A stretch of DNA of 64,000 bases from an uncultured Prevotellaceae bacterium (lineage in GTDB: Bacteria; Bacteroidota; Bacteroidia; Bacteroidales; Bacteroidaceae): the NCBI GenBank assembly GCA_902770635.1, contig CACXTX010000002.1, forward strand, positions 1 to 64,000. The letters run 5' to 3'. A program made the position numbers and the translations under genes. Under the pieces are notes generated by a model. It made no database searches and was not told where the DNA came from. It saw only the letters and a list, made by a program, of their open reading frames with translations. This document shows positions 33,499-42,109 of the stretch, in pieces; position 1 is the stretch's first letter; each line of letters begins with the position of its first letter.

Positions 33499-34320
33499 TT
33501 AATAAGATTCGTTCTCATTGGGGAAGTCGCAGTTCTTCACGTCTTCCACGTAGTGCCCGACAGCATCGGTAATAACACTGTTCAGGTCGGCATAGCGACG
33601 CAGGAATCGGGGTGAGAATCCCTGAGTCATGCCCAGCATGTCGGCACTCACCAGCACCTGTCCGTCAGTACCGTTGCCAGCTCCAATGCCAATGGTGGGG
33701 CACTTCACCGCCTTGGTCACCTCGGCAGCCAACTTGGCAGGCACCTTTTCCAGCGTTATACCGAAACATCCAGCAGCATCCAGCGCGATAGCATCACTCA
33801 TCAGCTTTTCGGCCTCTGCCTGTTCCTTGGCACGCACGGCATAAGTACCAAACTTATTGATGGACTGAGGTGTCAGTCCCAGGTGAGCCATCACGGGGAT
33901 TCCTGCATCCAGGATACGCTTCACGGTATCTAGAATCTCCACGCCACCCTCCATTTTCAGGGCGTCACAGCCACTCTCCTTCATGATGCGGATAGCATTG
34001 GCAACACCCTCTGCCGCATTAACCTGATACGAGCCAAAGGGCATGTCACACACCACCAGTGCGCGCTGCACGGCACGAACCACCGAACGAGCGTGATATA
34101 TCATATAGTCCACGGTCATGGGCAGTGTCGTTGCATTTCCCGCCATCACGTTCGAGGCTGAGTCGCCCACTAGGATAGCGTCAATGCCAGCCTTGTCCAC
34201 GATGCCGGCCATAGTATAGTCGTACGAGGTGAGCATGGAAATCTTCTCACCCTTCTGTTTCATTTCCATAAAGCGGTGTGTTGTCACCTTGCGATTGTCG
34301 CTTACTAAATATCCTGTCAT
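33499..34320 (-). CDS. panB: 3-methyl-2-oxobutanoate hydroxymethyltransferase
   Basis: A 273-aa TIM-barrel enzyme making ketopantoate from ketoisovalerate and methylene-tetrahydrofolate, the first step of pantothenate and CoA synthesis. Signatures are [30 protein letters not shown] with the metal-binding Asp, [27 protein letters not shown] and [15 protein letters not shown]. The length matches the family. A short heptamer tract lies between it and the upstream HAD gene. Confidence 0.95.
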   Translation of the reverse strand: MTGYLVSDNRKVTTHRFMEMKQKGEKISMLTSYDYTMAGIVDKAGIDAILVGDSASNVMAGNATTLPMTVDYMIYHARSVVRAVQRALVVCDMPFGSYQVNAAEGVANAIRIMKESGCDALKMEGGVEILDTVKRILDAGIPVMAHLGLTPQSINKFGTYAVRAKEQAEAEKLMSDAIALDAAGCFGITLEKVPAKLAAEVTKAVKCPTIGIGAGNGTDGQVLVSADMLGMTQGFSPRFLRRYADLNSVITDAVGHYVEDVKNCDFPNENESY

Positions 34321-34331
34321 ATTTTAATTAA

Positions 34332-34359
34332 AATTATCAATTAGTAATTAGTAAAATTA
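34332..34359 (-). repeat. Short AT-rich heptamer tract before panB
   Basis: On the plus strand units AATTATC, AATTAGT, AATTAGT and AAAATTA follow each other with a 7-bp period, within the 49-bp gap between the HAD and panB genes. Confidence 0.6.
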
Positions 34360-34369
34360 TGATTACCTT

Positions 34370-34993
34370 TTAATATTGAATATAGTTTTCAATTACTTCA
34401 TCACACAGTGGACCAATGGCCTCTGCAGGGTTCGTAGTAGCCAGTCCCACTACGTGCATACCAGCAGCCCTGCCCGATTTCAGCCCATTGAACGAGTCCT
34501 CGAACACCACGCAGTCCTTGGGTGTCACGCCAAATCGCTCAGCCGCTTTCAGATAGCAGTCGGGATCGGGTTTCGAGCGTTCAAAATCCTCCGAGGTCAG
34601 GATGGAGTCAAACAGTGTCTTAAACTCAGGATGGTGCTGATAGACTGCTTCCATCTTCGGTTGGTTCGAACTGGTCACCACCGCCGTTTTCACACCTTCC
34701 TGGCGCAATCTCTTGATGTACTGTTCAAAGCCTGCCACGTACTGATAGTCCATTTGTTGCTCAAACTGGTTCAGCCGCTCTGTAATCAGCGCCTGCTTGT
34801 CTGCCAGTTCACCAGAGAACCACGCATCGTATATCTGTACCAGCGTCTGCCCTTTTATTTCATGCTCCAGTCCCGGGTGCTCGGGATGAAACTCACGGCA
34901 CTGTTCACCCCAGAATATGGTGTACTGGGGTTCCGTGTCAAACACGACGCCGTCGAGGTCGAACAAAGCTGCTTTCATCATACTTTTCTTCAT
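34370..34993 (-). CDS. HAD-superfamily phosphatase (beta-phosphoglucomutase-like subgroup)
   Basis: A 207-aa enzyme. Motif I is FDLDGVVFDTEP (residues about 9-20), motif II VVTSSNQ, motif III the Lys in RSKPDPDCYLKAAERFG, and motif IV VVFEDSFNGLKSGRAAG. This matches variant 3 HAD hydrolases acting on small sugar phosphates; the substrate is unknown. The frame extends far upstream, but two promoters and the first ATGs (34993, 34981, 34978) limit the start. ATG 34993 is chosen as the first after the proximal promoter. It heads a probable operon with panB and MFS. Confidence 0.85.
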   Translation of the reverse strand: MKKSMMKAALFDLDGVVFDTEPQYTIFWGEQCREFHPEHPGLEHEIKGQTLVQIYDAWFSGELADKQALITERLNQFEQQMDYQYVAGFEQYIKRLRQEGVKTAVVTSSNQPKMEAVYQHHPEFKTLFDSILTSEDFERSKPDPDCYLKAAERFGVTPKDCVVFEDSFNGLKSGRAAGMHVVGLATTNPAEAIGPLCDEVIENYIQY

Positions 34994-35002
34994 TTGCGGG
35001 TG

Positions 35003-35034
35003 CAAAGGTAGTGCAAACCGAATGAAAAACCAAA
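35003..35034 (-). promoter_or_regulatory. Proximal promoter of the HAD-panB operon
   Basis: Minus-strand TTTG (35034-35031), 20-nt spacer and TACCTTTG (35010-35003). The -33 box lies inside a perfect 14-bp palindrome, CCAAATATATTTGG (35030-35043), flanked by A and T runs. Confidence 0.75.
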
Positions 35035-35077
35035 TATATTTGGATTTTTCTGAGGTGCAGCCTACCTTCGACGAAGT

Positions 35078-35109
35078 CAAAGGTACAAATAAGTGAGCGA
35101 AAATGCAAA
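35078..35109 (-). promoter_or_regulatory. Distal promoter of the HAD-panB operon
   Basis: Minus-strand TTTG (35109-35106), 20-nt spacer and TACCTTTG (35085-35078). Its -33 box also lies inside a palindrome, GCAAAT-GT-ATTTGC (35105-35118), similar to that of the proximal promoter and of lon. Confidence 0.7.
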
Positions 35110-35210
35110 TGTATTTGCAATTTTCCAAAATCTTATTCAAGTCATTTATCAAAAAAACTTAAAAACAAATAAACTATGCATCGTATCACGAGAGTTTATG
35201 GTTTATTTGC

Positions 35211-35218
35211 TACTTTTG
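35211..35218 (+). promoter_or_regulatory. -7 element before the exported protein gene, near-leaderless
   Basis: TACTTTTG followed by CA lies only 6 nt before the ATG at 35225. No TTTG was found at the usual distance. Confidence 0.5.
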
Positions 35219-35224
35219 CAGCCG

Positions 35225-36070
35225 ATGAGACAGTTGTTGACAAGAACATTACAATGGATAGTCGCTCTCCTGCTCGCCTTGTTCACGGTGCTACCGGCAC
35301 AGGCACAGGACGACGACGATGACGACATTGCCTACTCGTTGAATCTGAACGAGGTGGTAGTGTTGGCTGACGGTATGACCTTCGAGGAATACTTGCTGAA
35401 GCAAGTGCTGGCACATGCCAAACCCCTCAAGGCACACGTTCAGACGCTGCGCTACTCGGTGACCTGTCAGCTGGAGAAAGACATCGATCTGACCAAGTTT
35501 CCGCACCGGCGAACCATCACCTTTGCAGCCCGACTGGCAGGCTACGGACAGATACTCAGTGCACTGAGAGAGCACAAGCACTTCAGCATCACAATGGCAG
35601 AGGACATCCTGTACCACAAAGGAAAAATTACGACATCGAACATCCGGATGGTAGAGAAGCAACAGGAGCTGACACCCAAGCAGGAAGCCTCGTTCCTCAA
35701 GCACGACGGCATGATGAGTGCCAACGTCTATGACAAATTCTATGAGAAGGTACGCGAGAAGGTGAAGGAACTGCAGAAGAAATACAAGAAGAAACAGGAA
35801 ACGGGCATGAAGTATAGCGGCAGCTATACCGCTGACAACAGGACCTACTATGTAGTAAAGCTTGAAAACATGCGCGTACACATTGCTGATGGCTGTTGGC
35901 AGATAGCCCGCATCAGCTATAGCGAAGGACAGAACCGCATGCAATACGAGTTTAAGGAGATAAAGCCCAACCTCTTCCTGGCAAGTCAGGGAACGGCCAA
36001 ATTCTATCTTGATAAAGAGAAATGGCCCAAGGGATATATCTCCATGAAGATGAACTATACTTATCAATAA
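35225..36070 (+). CDS. Uncharacterised exported protein
   Basis: A 281-aa protein with a clear signal peptide ending around PAQAQ (residue 25), followed by an Asp run. I do not recognise the family. The mature part has a mixed alpha/beta look, with a Lys-rich helical stretch (VREKVKELQKKYKKK, about 175-190) and C-terminal strands ending MKMNYTYQ. The frame extends upstream to 35093, but signal peptide and promoter position support ATG 35225. The ppGpp synthetase gene follows after 10 bp, so the two may share a transcript. Confidence 0.7.
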   Translation: MRQLLTRTLQWIVALLLALFTVLPAQAQDDDDDDIAYSLNLNEVVVLADGMTFEEYLLKQVLAHAKPLKAHVQTLRYSVTCQLEKDIDLTKFPHRRTITFAARLAGYGQILSALREHKHFSITMAEDILYHKGKITTSNIRMVEKQQELTPKQEASFLKHDGMMSANVYDKFYEKVREKVKELQKKYKKKQETGMKYSGSYTADNRTYYVVKLENMRVHIADGCWQIARISYSEGQNRMQYEFKEIKPNLFLASQGTAKFYLDKEKWPKGYISMKMNYTYQ

Positions 36071-36080
36071 AACGACCATC

Positions 36081-38324
36081 ATGGCAGAAAGACTGGAATT
36101 TACGACTCAGGAGAAGGAAGAGACGCTGGCGCTCTACCAGCACATCCGCGGACAGATAGCGAACTCGCTGGTGGAGGGCGACGAGGAGCGCATGCGTCAG
36201 CTGATGCTACAAGCCCTGGAGAGTCAGCAGGTCAACCGCAACGTGTTCGGTCTGAACCCCATCCTGCTTAGTTTTCAGACCGCCCAGCTGGTGGTTGACG
36301 AGATAGGGCTTCGCCGCGACGGAGTGCTGGCCGTGCTGCTGCGCCCCAATGTGGAGCAGGGTTTGCTGACCATCGACGAGGTGCGCGCCCATTTTGGCGA
36401 GTCCGTTGCCCGCATCCTGCACGGTCTTCAGCGCATCCAGGAGCTCTATCAGAAGAATCCCGTTGTCGAGTCCGAAAACTTCCGCAACCTGCTACTCTCG
36501 TTTGCCGAGGACATGCGCGTTATTCTCATTATGATTGCCGACCGTGTAAACCTGATGCGACAAATCAAGGAATCCGACAATGCCGACGCCAAGCATGAGG
36601 TGTCGCAGGAGGCTGCCTACCTCTATGCTCCTCTGGCCCACAAGTTGGGTTTGTATAAGTTGAAGAGCGAGCTGGAGGACCTGTCGCTGAAATACCTCGA
36701 ACACGATGCCTACTACCATATCAAGGAGAAGCTCAGCGAGACCAAGAAGAACCGCGACGCCTACATCCAGCGCTTCATACAGCCCGTCAGCCAGCGACTC
36801 ACCGAGGCAGGGCTGAACTTCCACATCAAAGGCCGCACAAAGAGTATCCATAGCATCTGGCAGAAGATGAAGAAGCAGAAGTGTGCCTTCGAGGGAGTCT
36901 ATGACCTCTTTGCCATCCGTATCATCTTAGAGGTGAGAGGCGACGGGCAAGAGCGGAGAGAACAGCACCGGCGCGAAATCATGCAGTGCTGGCAGGCCTT
37001 TGCCATCGTCACCTCGATGTACCAACCCAATCCCAAGCGGCTGCGCGACTGGATCAGCGTGCCCAAGACCAACGGCTACGAGTCGTTGCACATCACCGTG
37101 CTGGGCCCTGAGCAGAAGTGGGTGGAAGTGCAGATTCGCACTGAGCGCATGGACGAGGTGGCCGAACGCGGTGTAGCAGCCCACTGGCGCTACAAGGGTG
37201 TGAAGGGCGAGTCGGGACTGGACGACTGGCTCACCAATATCCGCTCGATGCTCGAGACCAGCGACGGTATGGAGGCGATGGACCAGTTTAAGATGGAGCT
37301 CTACGAGGACGAGGTGTTCGTGTTCACCCCCAAGGGCGACCTCTACAAGTTTCCCAAGGGAGCGACCGTGCTCGACTTCGCCTACCACATCCATTCCAAG
37401 ATAGGCAGTTCGTGCGTGGGTGCCCGCATTAATAACAAGGTGGTGACGCTACGCCAGGAGCTGCAGAGCGGCGACCAGGTGGAGATTATGACCTCTGCCA
37501 ACCAGAAGCCCAAGCAAGACTGGCTGAACATTGCCAAGACCTCGCGTGCCAAGTCGAAGATACGTCTGGCACTGAAGGAGACGCAGGTCAAGGAGGGCCT
37601 CTTTGCCAAGGAGACGCTGGAGCGCAAGTTCAAGAACCGCAAGGTCGAGATGGACGAGAGCGTGATGCAGGTGCTCATCCGCAAACTGGGCTTCAAGGAG
37701 GTCAGCGACTTTTACCGTCGCATTGCTTCTGGCGAACTGGATGTCAACACCGTCATAGACCGCTATGTAGAAATACAACAGGGCGACCAGCCCGTCACCG
37801 GCAATAACGTGGCCGAGAGTGCTGCCAACTTCGTGCTGGAAAACGCTAAACTCTCAACGCTAAACTCTCAACTAAGTGACGACGTGCTCGTCATCGACCG
37901 CAACCTGAAAGGCATCGACTACCAGTTGGCGCGTTGCTGTCAGCCCATCTATGGCGACCCCGTGTTCGGCTTCGTCACCATCAGCGGCGGCATCAAGATT
38001 CACCGTGAGGACTGTCCCAATGCCCCAGAGCTGAAGAAGCGCTTCGGCTATCGTGTCGTACGTGCCAAGTGGAGCGGCAAGGGTTCCAGCCAGTATTCCA
38101 TCACCCTGCGTGTCATCGGCAACGACGACATCGGCATAGTGAACAACCTCACCAGCATCATATCGAAGGACGAGAAGCTCGTGCTGCGCTCTATCAACAT
38201 CGACTCGCACGACGGTCTGTTCAGCGGCAACCTCACCATCATGATTGACGACAACACCCGCCTCGAAACACTCATCAAGAAGCTACGCACCGTGAAGGGC
38301 GTCAAGCAGGTGGAGCGATTGTAA
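36081..38324 (+). CDS. RelA/SpoT-family (p)ppGpp synthetase with degenerate hydrolase domain
   Basis: A 747-aa RSH protein. In the N-terminal domain the HD-ED signature of the hydrolase is replaced by LLRPNVEQG (about residue 86), so ppGpp hydrolysis is unlikely. The synthetase domain is intact: RTKSIHSIWQKM (about 251), YDLFAIRI, SVPKTNGYESLH and EVQIRTERMDE. TGS (EDEVFVFTPKGDLYKFP, from about 411) and a C-terminal ACT domain follow. Two in-frame repeat patches interrupt it: 36930-36964 in the synthetase domain and 37840-37874 in the linker. It is probably a RelA-like enzyme, with a separate bifunctional Rel expected elsewhere in the genome. Confidence 0.9.
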   Translation: MAERLEFTTQEKEETLALYQHIRGQIANSLVEGDEERMRQLMLQALESQQVNRNVFGLNPILLSFQTAQLVVDEIGLRRDGVLAVLLRPNVEQGLLTIDEVRAHFGESVARILHGLQRIQELYQKNPVVESENFRNLLLSFAEDMRVILIMIADRVNLMRQIKESDNADAKHEVSQEAAYLYAPLAHKLGLYKLKSELEDLSLKYLEHDAYYHIKEKLSETKKNRDAYIQRFIQPVSQRLTEAGLNFHIKGRTKSIHSIWQKMKKQKCAFEGVYDLFAIRIILEVRGDGQERREQHRREIMQCWQAFAIVTSMYQPNPKRLRDWISVPKTNGYESLHITVLGPEQKWVEVQIRTERMDEVAERGVAAHWRYKGVKGESGLDDWLTNIRSMLETSDGMEAMDQFKMELYEDEVFVFTPKGDLYKFPKGATVLDFAYHIHSKIGSSCVGARINNKVVTLRQELQSGDQVEIMTSANQKPKQDWLNIAKTSRAKSKIRLALKETQVKEGLFAKETLERKFKNRKVEMDESVMQVLIRKLGFKEVSDFYRRIASGELDVNTVIDRYVEIQQGDQPVTGNNVAESAANFVLENAKLSTLNSQLSDDVLVIDRNLKGIDYQLARCCQPIYGDPVFGFVTISGGIKIHREDCPNAPELKKRFGYRVVRAKWSGKGSSQYSITLRVIGNDDIGIVNNLTSIISKDEKLVLRSINIDSHDGLFSGNLTIMIDDNTRLETLIKKLRTVKGVKQVERL
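36930..36964 (+). repeat. Degenerate heptamer patch inside the ppGpp synthetase domain
   Basis: Units GAGGTGA, GAGGCGA, CGGGCAA, GAGCGGA and GAGAACA keep a 7-bp period and encode VRGDGQERREQ between AIRIILE and CWQAFAIV, where relatives have a shorter loop. Confidence 0.55.
37840..37874 (+). repeat. In-frame heptamer tract in the ppGpp synthetase linker
   Basis: Units AAAACGC, TAAACTC, TCAACGC, TAAACTC and TCAACTA encode the KLSTLNSQLS segment before DDVLVIDRN. Confidence 0.8.
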
Positions 38325-38400
38325 CATTTCCATCGCGGTACTGTTTGGCGGTCATGCCGGTGACGCGCTTGAAATACCAGTAAAAAGCAGTAATTTTGAC
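38302..38400 (-). pseudogene. Relic of an AraC-family regulator C-terminus
   Basis: The minus strand encodes FYWYFKRVTGMTAKQYRDG at about 38385-38329, ending at a stop at 38302. This is the classic last helix of AraC/XylS DNA-binding domains. No matching upstream part exists: the frame holds only a few more residues before 38400. It overlaps the 3' end of the ppGpp synthetase gene and contains the promoter for the large secreted protein. It is interpreted as debris of a regulator gene lost by deletion. Confidence 0.65.
38369..38398 (+). promoter_or_regulatory. Promoter of the large secreted protein gene
   Basis: TTG (38369-38371), 19-nt spacer and TAATTTTG (38391-38398). It lies within the AraC relic. 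Confidence 0.65.
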
Positions 38401-38438
38401 CCATATTTGTGAAATTGTTATTAACTAAACTAAGATTG

Positions 38439-41400
38439 ATGAAAAAAAGTCTACTCATTTCCATGTTGCTCCTCTTTGCAGGAGTGAGCATGCAGGCTCA
38501 GTCCATAGCCAAAGAGCAAATGGACGAGCGGTTCAATGACGGAACCAAGTTCCCCCTCGGCTGGTTTGGCGAGGGATGGAAAGTGAAAGACGGCAAGGCC
38601 AAGTGTAAGGCTACCGAGGACTCCAACAGCGGTTTCCCAGGTGGCGGCGGCTTCAGTCCTAACCAGAATGAAAACCCAAGCCAACAGGGTATGCCCGGCA
38701 TGGGCGGCATGTTTGGCGGCGACCGCAAAAGGACGTATCTGCTCACCCCTCCCTTGTCTGTGAAGGACGGCGAGAACCTGGTGTTCAGCGCCAGGAAGAC
38801 CAACGGCGACGACGACGGCATGGGTGGCGGTATGGGGTTCAATTTCGACCTGAAAGCCATCATGGGCTTTACCGATACCTTGTTTGTCGTGGAGCGTTCG
38901 GTGTATGGCAAGAACCAATGGGTACGCGTGGCAGACTTTACGAAGACGCTTGACGACAAGTTCCAGACGCTCACCGTGTCGGGCACTCCCCAGGGCGAAT
39001 ACCGTTTCCGTTTCGTTTCTTATGTCGATGCCGAGATTGACAGCGTGGCGGGCTTCCATATTGACAAAGAGGCACCCGACCTGATGGTCACCGTTGACAG
39101 CCTTCACACCCACTTTGTCGATTACAGCGTGTGTGCCAAGGACAGCACCAAGGAGTTCATCCTTATCAATACCGGCACCAGCCTGCTGAAGGTCAACGTC
39201 AAGTCTGATGACTCTCAGTTGTTCAGCCTCGACAAAAGCAGTTTCAGTATCGAAGCCGGCGACTCTGCCACGCTGAAGGTCACGTTCCATTACAATAAAG
39301 GAACGATAGGCAAGAACGAGGCTATGATTTTGTTCAAGCCTGAGGACGGTCGCATTTTTGGCACCAGCATTACCGTTGCTGCCGTCATCACCGACCCTGA
39401 TGCGTGGGTGGTGGATTTCAACGACAACAAGATGCCCGTCGGTTGCTTTGGCGAGAATTTCGTGGTCAAGGAAGGCGTGGCTACCCACTATAACGCTGCC
39501 GGTGGTGGTATGGCGGCTATGGCGGCCATCTTTGGCGGTGGTGGCGCCAGCGACTGGTTCATGACTCCCCCGTTGCACATCAGTGGTGTTAACGACGCTG
39601 TCATCTTCTCGCTGAAGAATGGCGACGGCAGCTACAAAGGTCCTATCATCGACGCGCAGGCCAACGTCACCATCGAGAAGTCGGTCTATGGCAGCAACAA
39701 GTGGGAACGGGTGGATGCCTATCAGTTCAAGGACACGCTGTACCACACAAAATGGATTTCCTGGCTGCCTGAAGGCGACTACCGCTTCCGCTTTGTCTCT
39801 GGCGACAGCCTCTGCATTGACAGCATTGCCGGTGGCCGTATCAACATGAATGCCCCCGACCTGTTGGTGCACTACAATGGACGCGCTGTGCAGACTGTCA
39901 ACTACGGCGTGGCCCGTGGCAACCAGACCAAGACCTTCCAGCTCATCAATACGGGTACAGCAACCCTGCAGCTCTTTGCCATGACGAGCGATCCTACGTT
40001 CTATACCATCAATAAGCAGATGATAACCATCGCAGCTGGCGAGTCTGTCGATATTGACGTGACCTTCCATCATAACCCCGAGGCATTGGGAGCCCATCAG
40101 GCAACTCTCGTGCTGAGCCCGACAAACTGCCAGATAGCCACGCAGATGATCTACCTCTCTGCTTACACCACCTACGAGGATGCCTGGTCTGAGAACTTCG
40201 AGCAGGAATACGAGGTTGAGGAAGGCGAATACCCAGAGTTGCCTTTTGGTTGGGAGACTACTGGTTGGCTGGTGACCAAGGGAGGCGGTATGGACTTAAT
40301 GGCCATGATGGGCATGGGCAGTGCCGAGAAGTCGTGGGCTCCCCATACCGACAGCGATGCCTACGAGCTGATTACACCAAGCCTGCAGGCCAAGCAGGGC
40401 GACGTGCTCCGCTTCTATGCCAATGTCAGCAGTGGTTGGCTCAACGTGTTCTACACGCTTGATGCCGATGGCAACGGCGGTGCCAATCCAAATGCCAACT
40501 GGATTTACCACGATACCTATATCACAGCCGACTCCATCTACTTCATCGCACCCCGTTCTGGCATTTACCAGCTGAAGTTCACGGGCAGCTCCGTGTCCGT
40601 CGACGATTTCCTCGGCTTCCGCACACCTATAGCCAGTGCAGCTCTGTTGGACGACAGCCAGTATGAAGCACAGAATGCCGAGGTCATCGAATACTTCAAG
40701 GACAAGAAAGTCAACGTCACCTACGACCGTGTACTCTCTGCCAAACAGCAGCAAGACGGCAGCTGGACACCTCGTGCCTACGTGGTCAGCCTGCCTTACG
40801 ACTACGATGTCAGCCAGTACAACGATGCCGACCAAGCCAAGGTCTATCGCCTGCGCTACAAGGAGGAATACTACAAGCAGTTCATCTTCCTGCCAGACGC
40901 TAACCCCACCCTCATGCAAGCCGGCAGAGCCTATCTGGTTGTTGTCACGAAGGGACAGCTGAAACTCAGCGCCACCGACGTATCGCTTACCAATACCGTT
41001 ATCGACGATGACCAGAACGTGGTCAACAGCTTCGAGGACTGGTACTTTGAGGACAAGCTCACGCCCGTTGGAAAGTGGCAGGCCAACTTCAAGAGCATTA
41101 CCGACAAGGAAGCCGACCAGATGAACATCTTCTGTCTGCGCAACGACGGCAGCTGGGCACGCTTCCAGTCGGAGGAAGGCGCAGAGCCAGGCCGTCTGGC
41201 AGCTTACCGAGGCTACTACGAGTCCAACGCCCCTGCAGCCTCTGCAGCACCTAACCGTGCCGCACCCCTGCCTGGCACTTACAAGACGCTGTTCCAGAAC
41301 GGCGACCAGCAAGGCGCCACCACTGGCGAGAGTGTCACCTACGACAATCTGGACTACGAAGGTACCATCCCATACGCCGGTTCGTCCACTGGCATCCAGC

Positions 41401-41522
41401 CCACCCTCCGCACCATCGATGCCGACGGCACCAGCCGCGTATTCGACATGCAGGGCCGCCAGCTCAACGGCAAGCCCGACAAGGGACTGTACATCATTGA
41501 TGGCCGAAAAATCGTGAAGTAA
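38439..41522 (+). CDS. Large secreted protein with anchor-J and ASH-like repeats
   Basis: A 1027-aa exported protein with an N-terminal signal peptide (MKKSLLISMLLLFAG start, cut near QAQS). Three similar blocks begin with phrases like KFPLGWFGEGWKVKDG, MPVGCFGENFVVKEG and LPFGWETTGWLVTKG, the choice-of-anchor type of beta-jelly-roll. Between them lie ASH/HYDIN-like segments (KEFILINTGTSLLKVNV and KTFQLINTGTATLQLF). The end, RVFDMQGRQLNGKPDKG followed by LYIIDGRKIVK, resembles the C-terminal sorting signals of Bacteroidetes secreted proteins. Gly/Met-rich loops are present in blocks 1 to 3. Function is probably surface adhesion or binding; no catalytic motif is seen. Confidence 0.75.
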   Translation: MKKSLLISMLLLFAGVSMQAQSIAKEQMDERFNDGTKFPLGWFGEGWKVKDGKAKCKATEDSNSGFPGGGGFSPNQNENPSQQGMPGMGGMFGGDRKRTYLLTPPLSVKDGENLVFSARKTNGDDDGMGGGMGFNFDLKAIMGFTDTLFVVERSVYGKNQWVRVADFTKTLDDKFQTLTVSGTPQGEYRFRFVSYVDAEIDSVAGFHIDKEAPDLMVTVDSLHTHFVDYSVCAKDSTKEFILINTGTSLLKVNVKSDDSQLFSLDKSSFSIEAGDSATLKVTFHYNKGTIGKNEAMILFKPEDGRIFGTSITVAAVITDPDAWVVDFNDNKMPVGCFGENFVVKEGVATHYNAAGGGMAAMAAIFGGGGASDWFMTPPLHISGVNDAVIFSLKNGDGSYKGPIIDAQANVTIEKSVYGSNKWERVDAYQFKDTLYHTKWISWLPEGDYRFRFVSGDSLCIDSIAGGRINMNAPDLLVHYNGRAVQTVNYGVARGNQTKTFQLINTGTATLQLFAMTSDPTFYTINKQMITIAAGESVDIDVTFHHNPEALGAHQATLVLSPTNCQIATQMIYLSAYTTYEDAWSENFEQEYEVEEGEYPELPFGWETTGWLVTKGGGMDLMAMMGMGSAEKSWAPHTDSDAYELITPSLQAKQGDVLRFYANVSSGWLNVFYTLDADGNGGANPNANWIYHDTYITADSIYFIAPRSGIYQLKFTGSSVSVDDFLGFRTPIASAALLDDSQYEAQNAEVIEYFKDKKVNVTYDRVLSAKQQQDGSWTPRAYVVSLPYDYDVSQYNDADQAKVYRLRYKEEYYKQFIFLPDANPTLMQAGRAYLVVVTKGQLKLSATDVSLTNTVIDDDQNVVNSFEDWYFEDKLTPVGKWQANFKSITDKEADQMNIFCLRNDGSWARFQSEEGAEPGRLAAYRGYYESNAPAASAAPNRAAPLPGTYKTLFQNGDQQGATTGESVTYDNLDYEGTIPYAGSSTGIQPTLRTIDADGTSRVFDMQGRQLNGKPDKGLYIIDGRKIVK

Positions 41523-41540
41523 GCACCGTCTCGACACAAT

Positions 41541-41577
41541 AAAGGGGGCATCCACAACTCAGTGCGATGCCCCCTTT
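41541..41577. terminator. Terminator after the large secreted protein
   Basis: AAAGGGGGCATC (41541-41552) pairs with GATGCCCCCTTT (41566-41577), a 12-bp stem with a 13-nt loop, followed by a pyrimidine run on the plus strand. Confidence 0.8.
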
Positions 41578-41919
41578 CCTTTCAAACGCCCGCTCGACTT
41601 GTGTACTTTTTGTGTGCAAATACTTCAATAATCATTATTTTAAACAACAAGTTAGTTATAAGTTTGTTAAAAATTTTACTTATCCACTCATTATCTTTCA
41701 ATTCTGCTATCAAGACACCTATTAAGAGAAAAACTTGCTACCATTAATGTGCGCAATTTCTAGATTTAAATCTCGCAATTTTTATCCTTAAGGGACGTCT
41801 CTCCTGCTTCATTGTCTAACACTACAAAGTGTACGAAAAAATCAAATGAAAAACAAATTATTTGTGTAAAACTTTTGAAATCTTTTCATGTGTACAGAGA
41901 GGTCGCTAAACACCATGGA

Positions 41920-42109
41920 TTCAGATGTCAGATTTCAGTTTTTAAAATGAGGGGTATGATACCTGCTTCCAGACCCAAAAAAGATTTTATATATATTACA
42001 ATATATATAAAATTATATAATATATATATAATATTTTATACATCTATTCCATCCCCCGATGAAGGTCGTGTAGGGGTGCCAAAATAAAAACTGAAATCTG
42101 ACATCTGAA
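41920..42109. mobile_element. Candidate MITE-like element with 25-bp perfect inverted ends
   Basis: The left arm (41920-41944) and right arm (42085-42109) are exact inverted complements. Each arm is itself built of 7-bp units (TCAGATG, TCAGATT, TCAGTTT). The interior is AT-rich without an ORF of note. It has no recognised transposase ends or clear target-site duplication. The arms would form a long hairpin in RNA or single-stranded DNA. Confidence 0.5.

Noticed and set aside
38451..40097. Long antisense ORF (548 codons) opposite the large secreted protein, and another at 40296-41555
   Set aside because: The plus strand has signal peptide, domain repeats and sorting signal. The antisense frames are His/Val-rich mirror frames caused by codon bias, without promoter or recognisable motifs.
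41812..42087. 91-codon ORF in the spacer after the large secreted protein
   Set aside because: It runs through the inverted-repeat element and a TA-rich stretch; the encoded Ile/Tyr run is low complexity with no coding signature.
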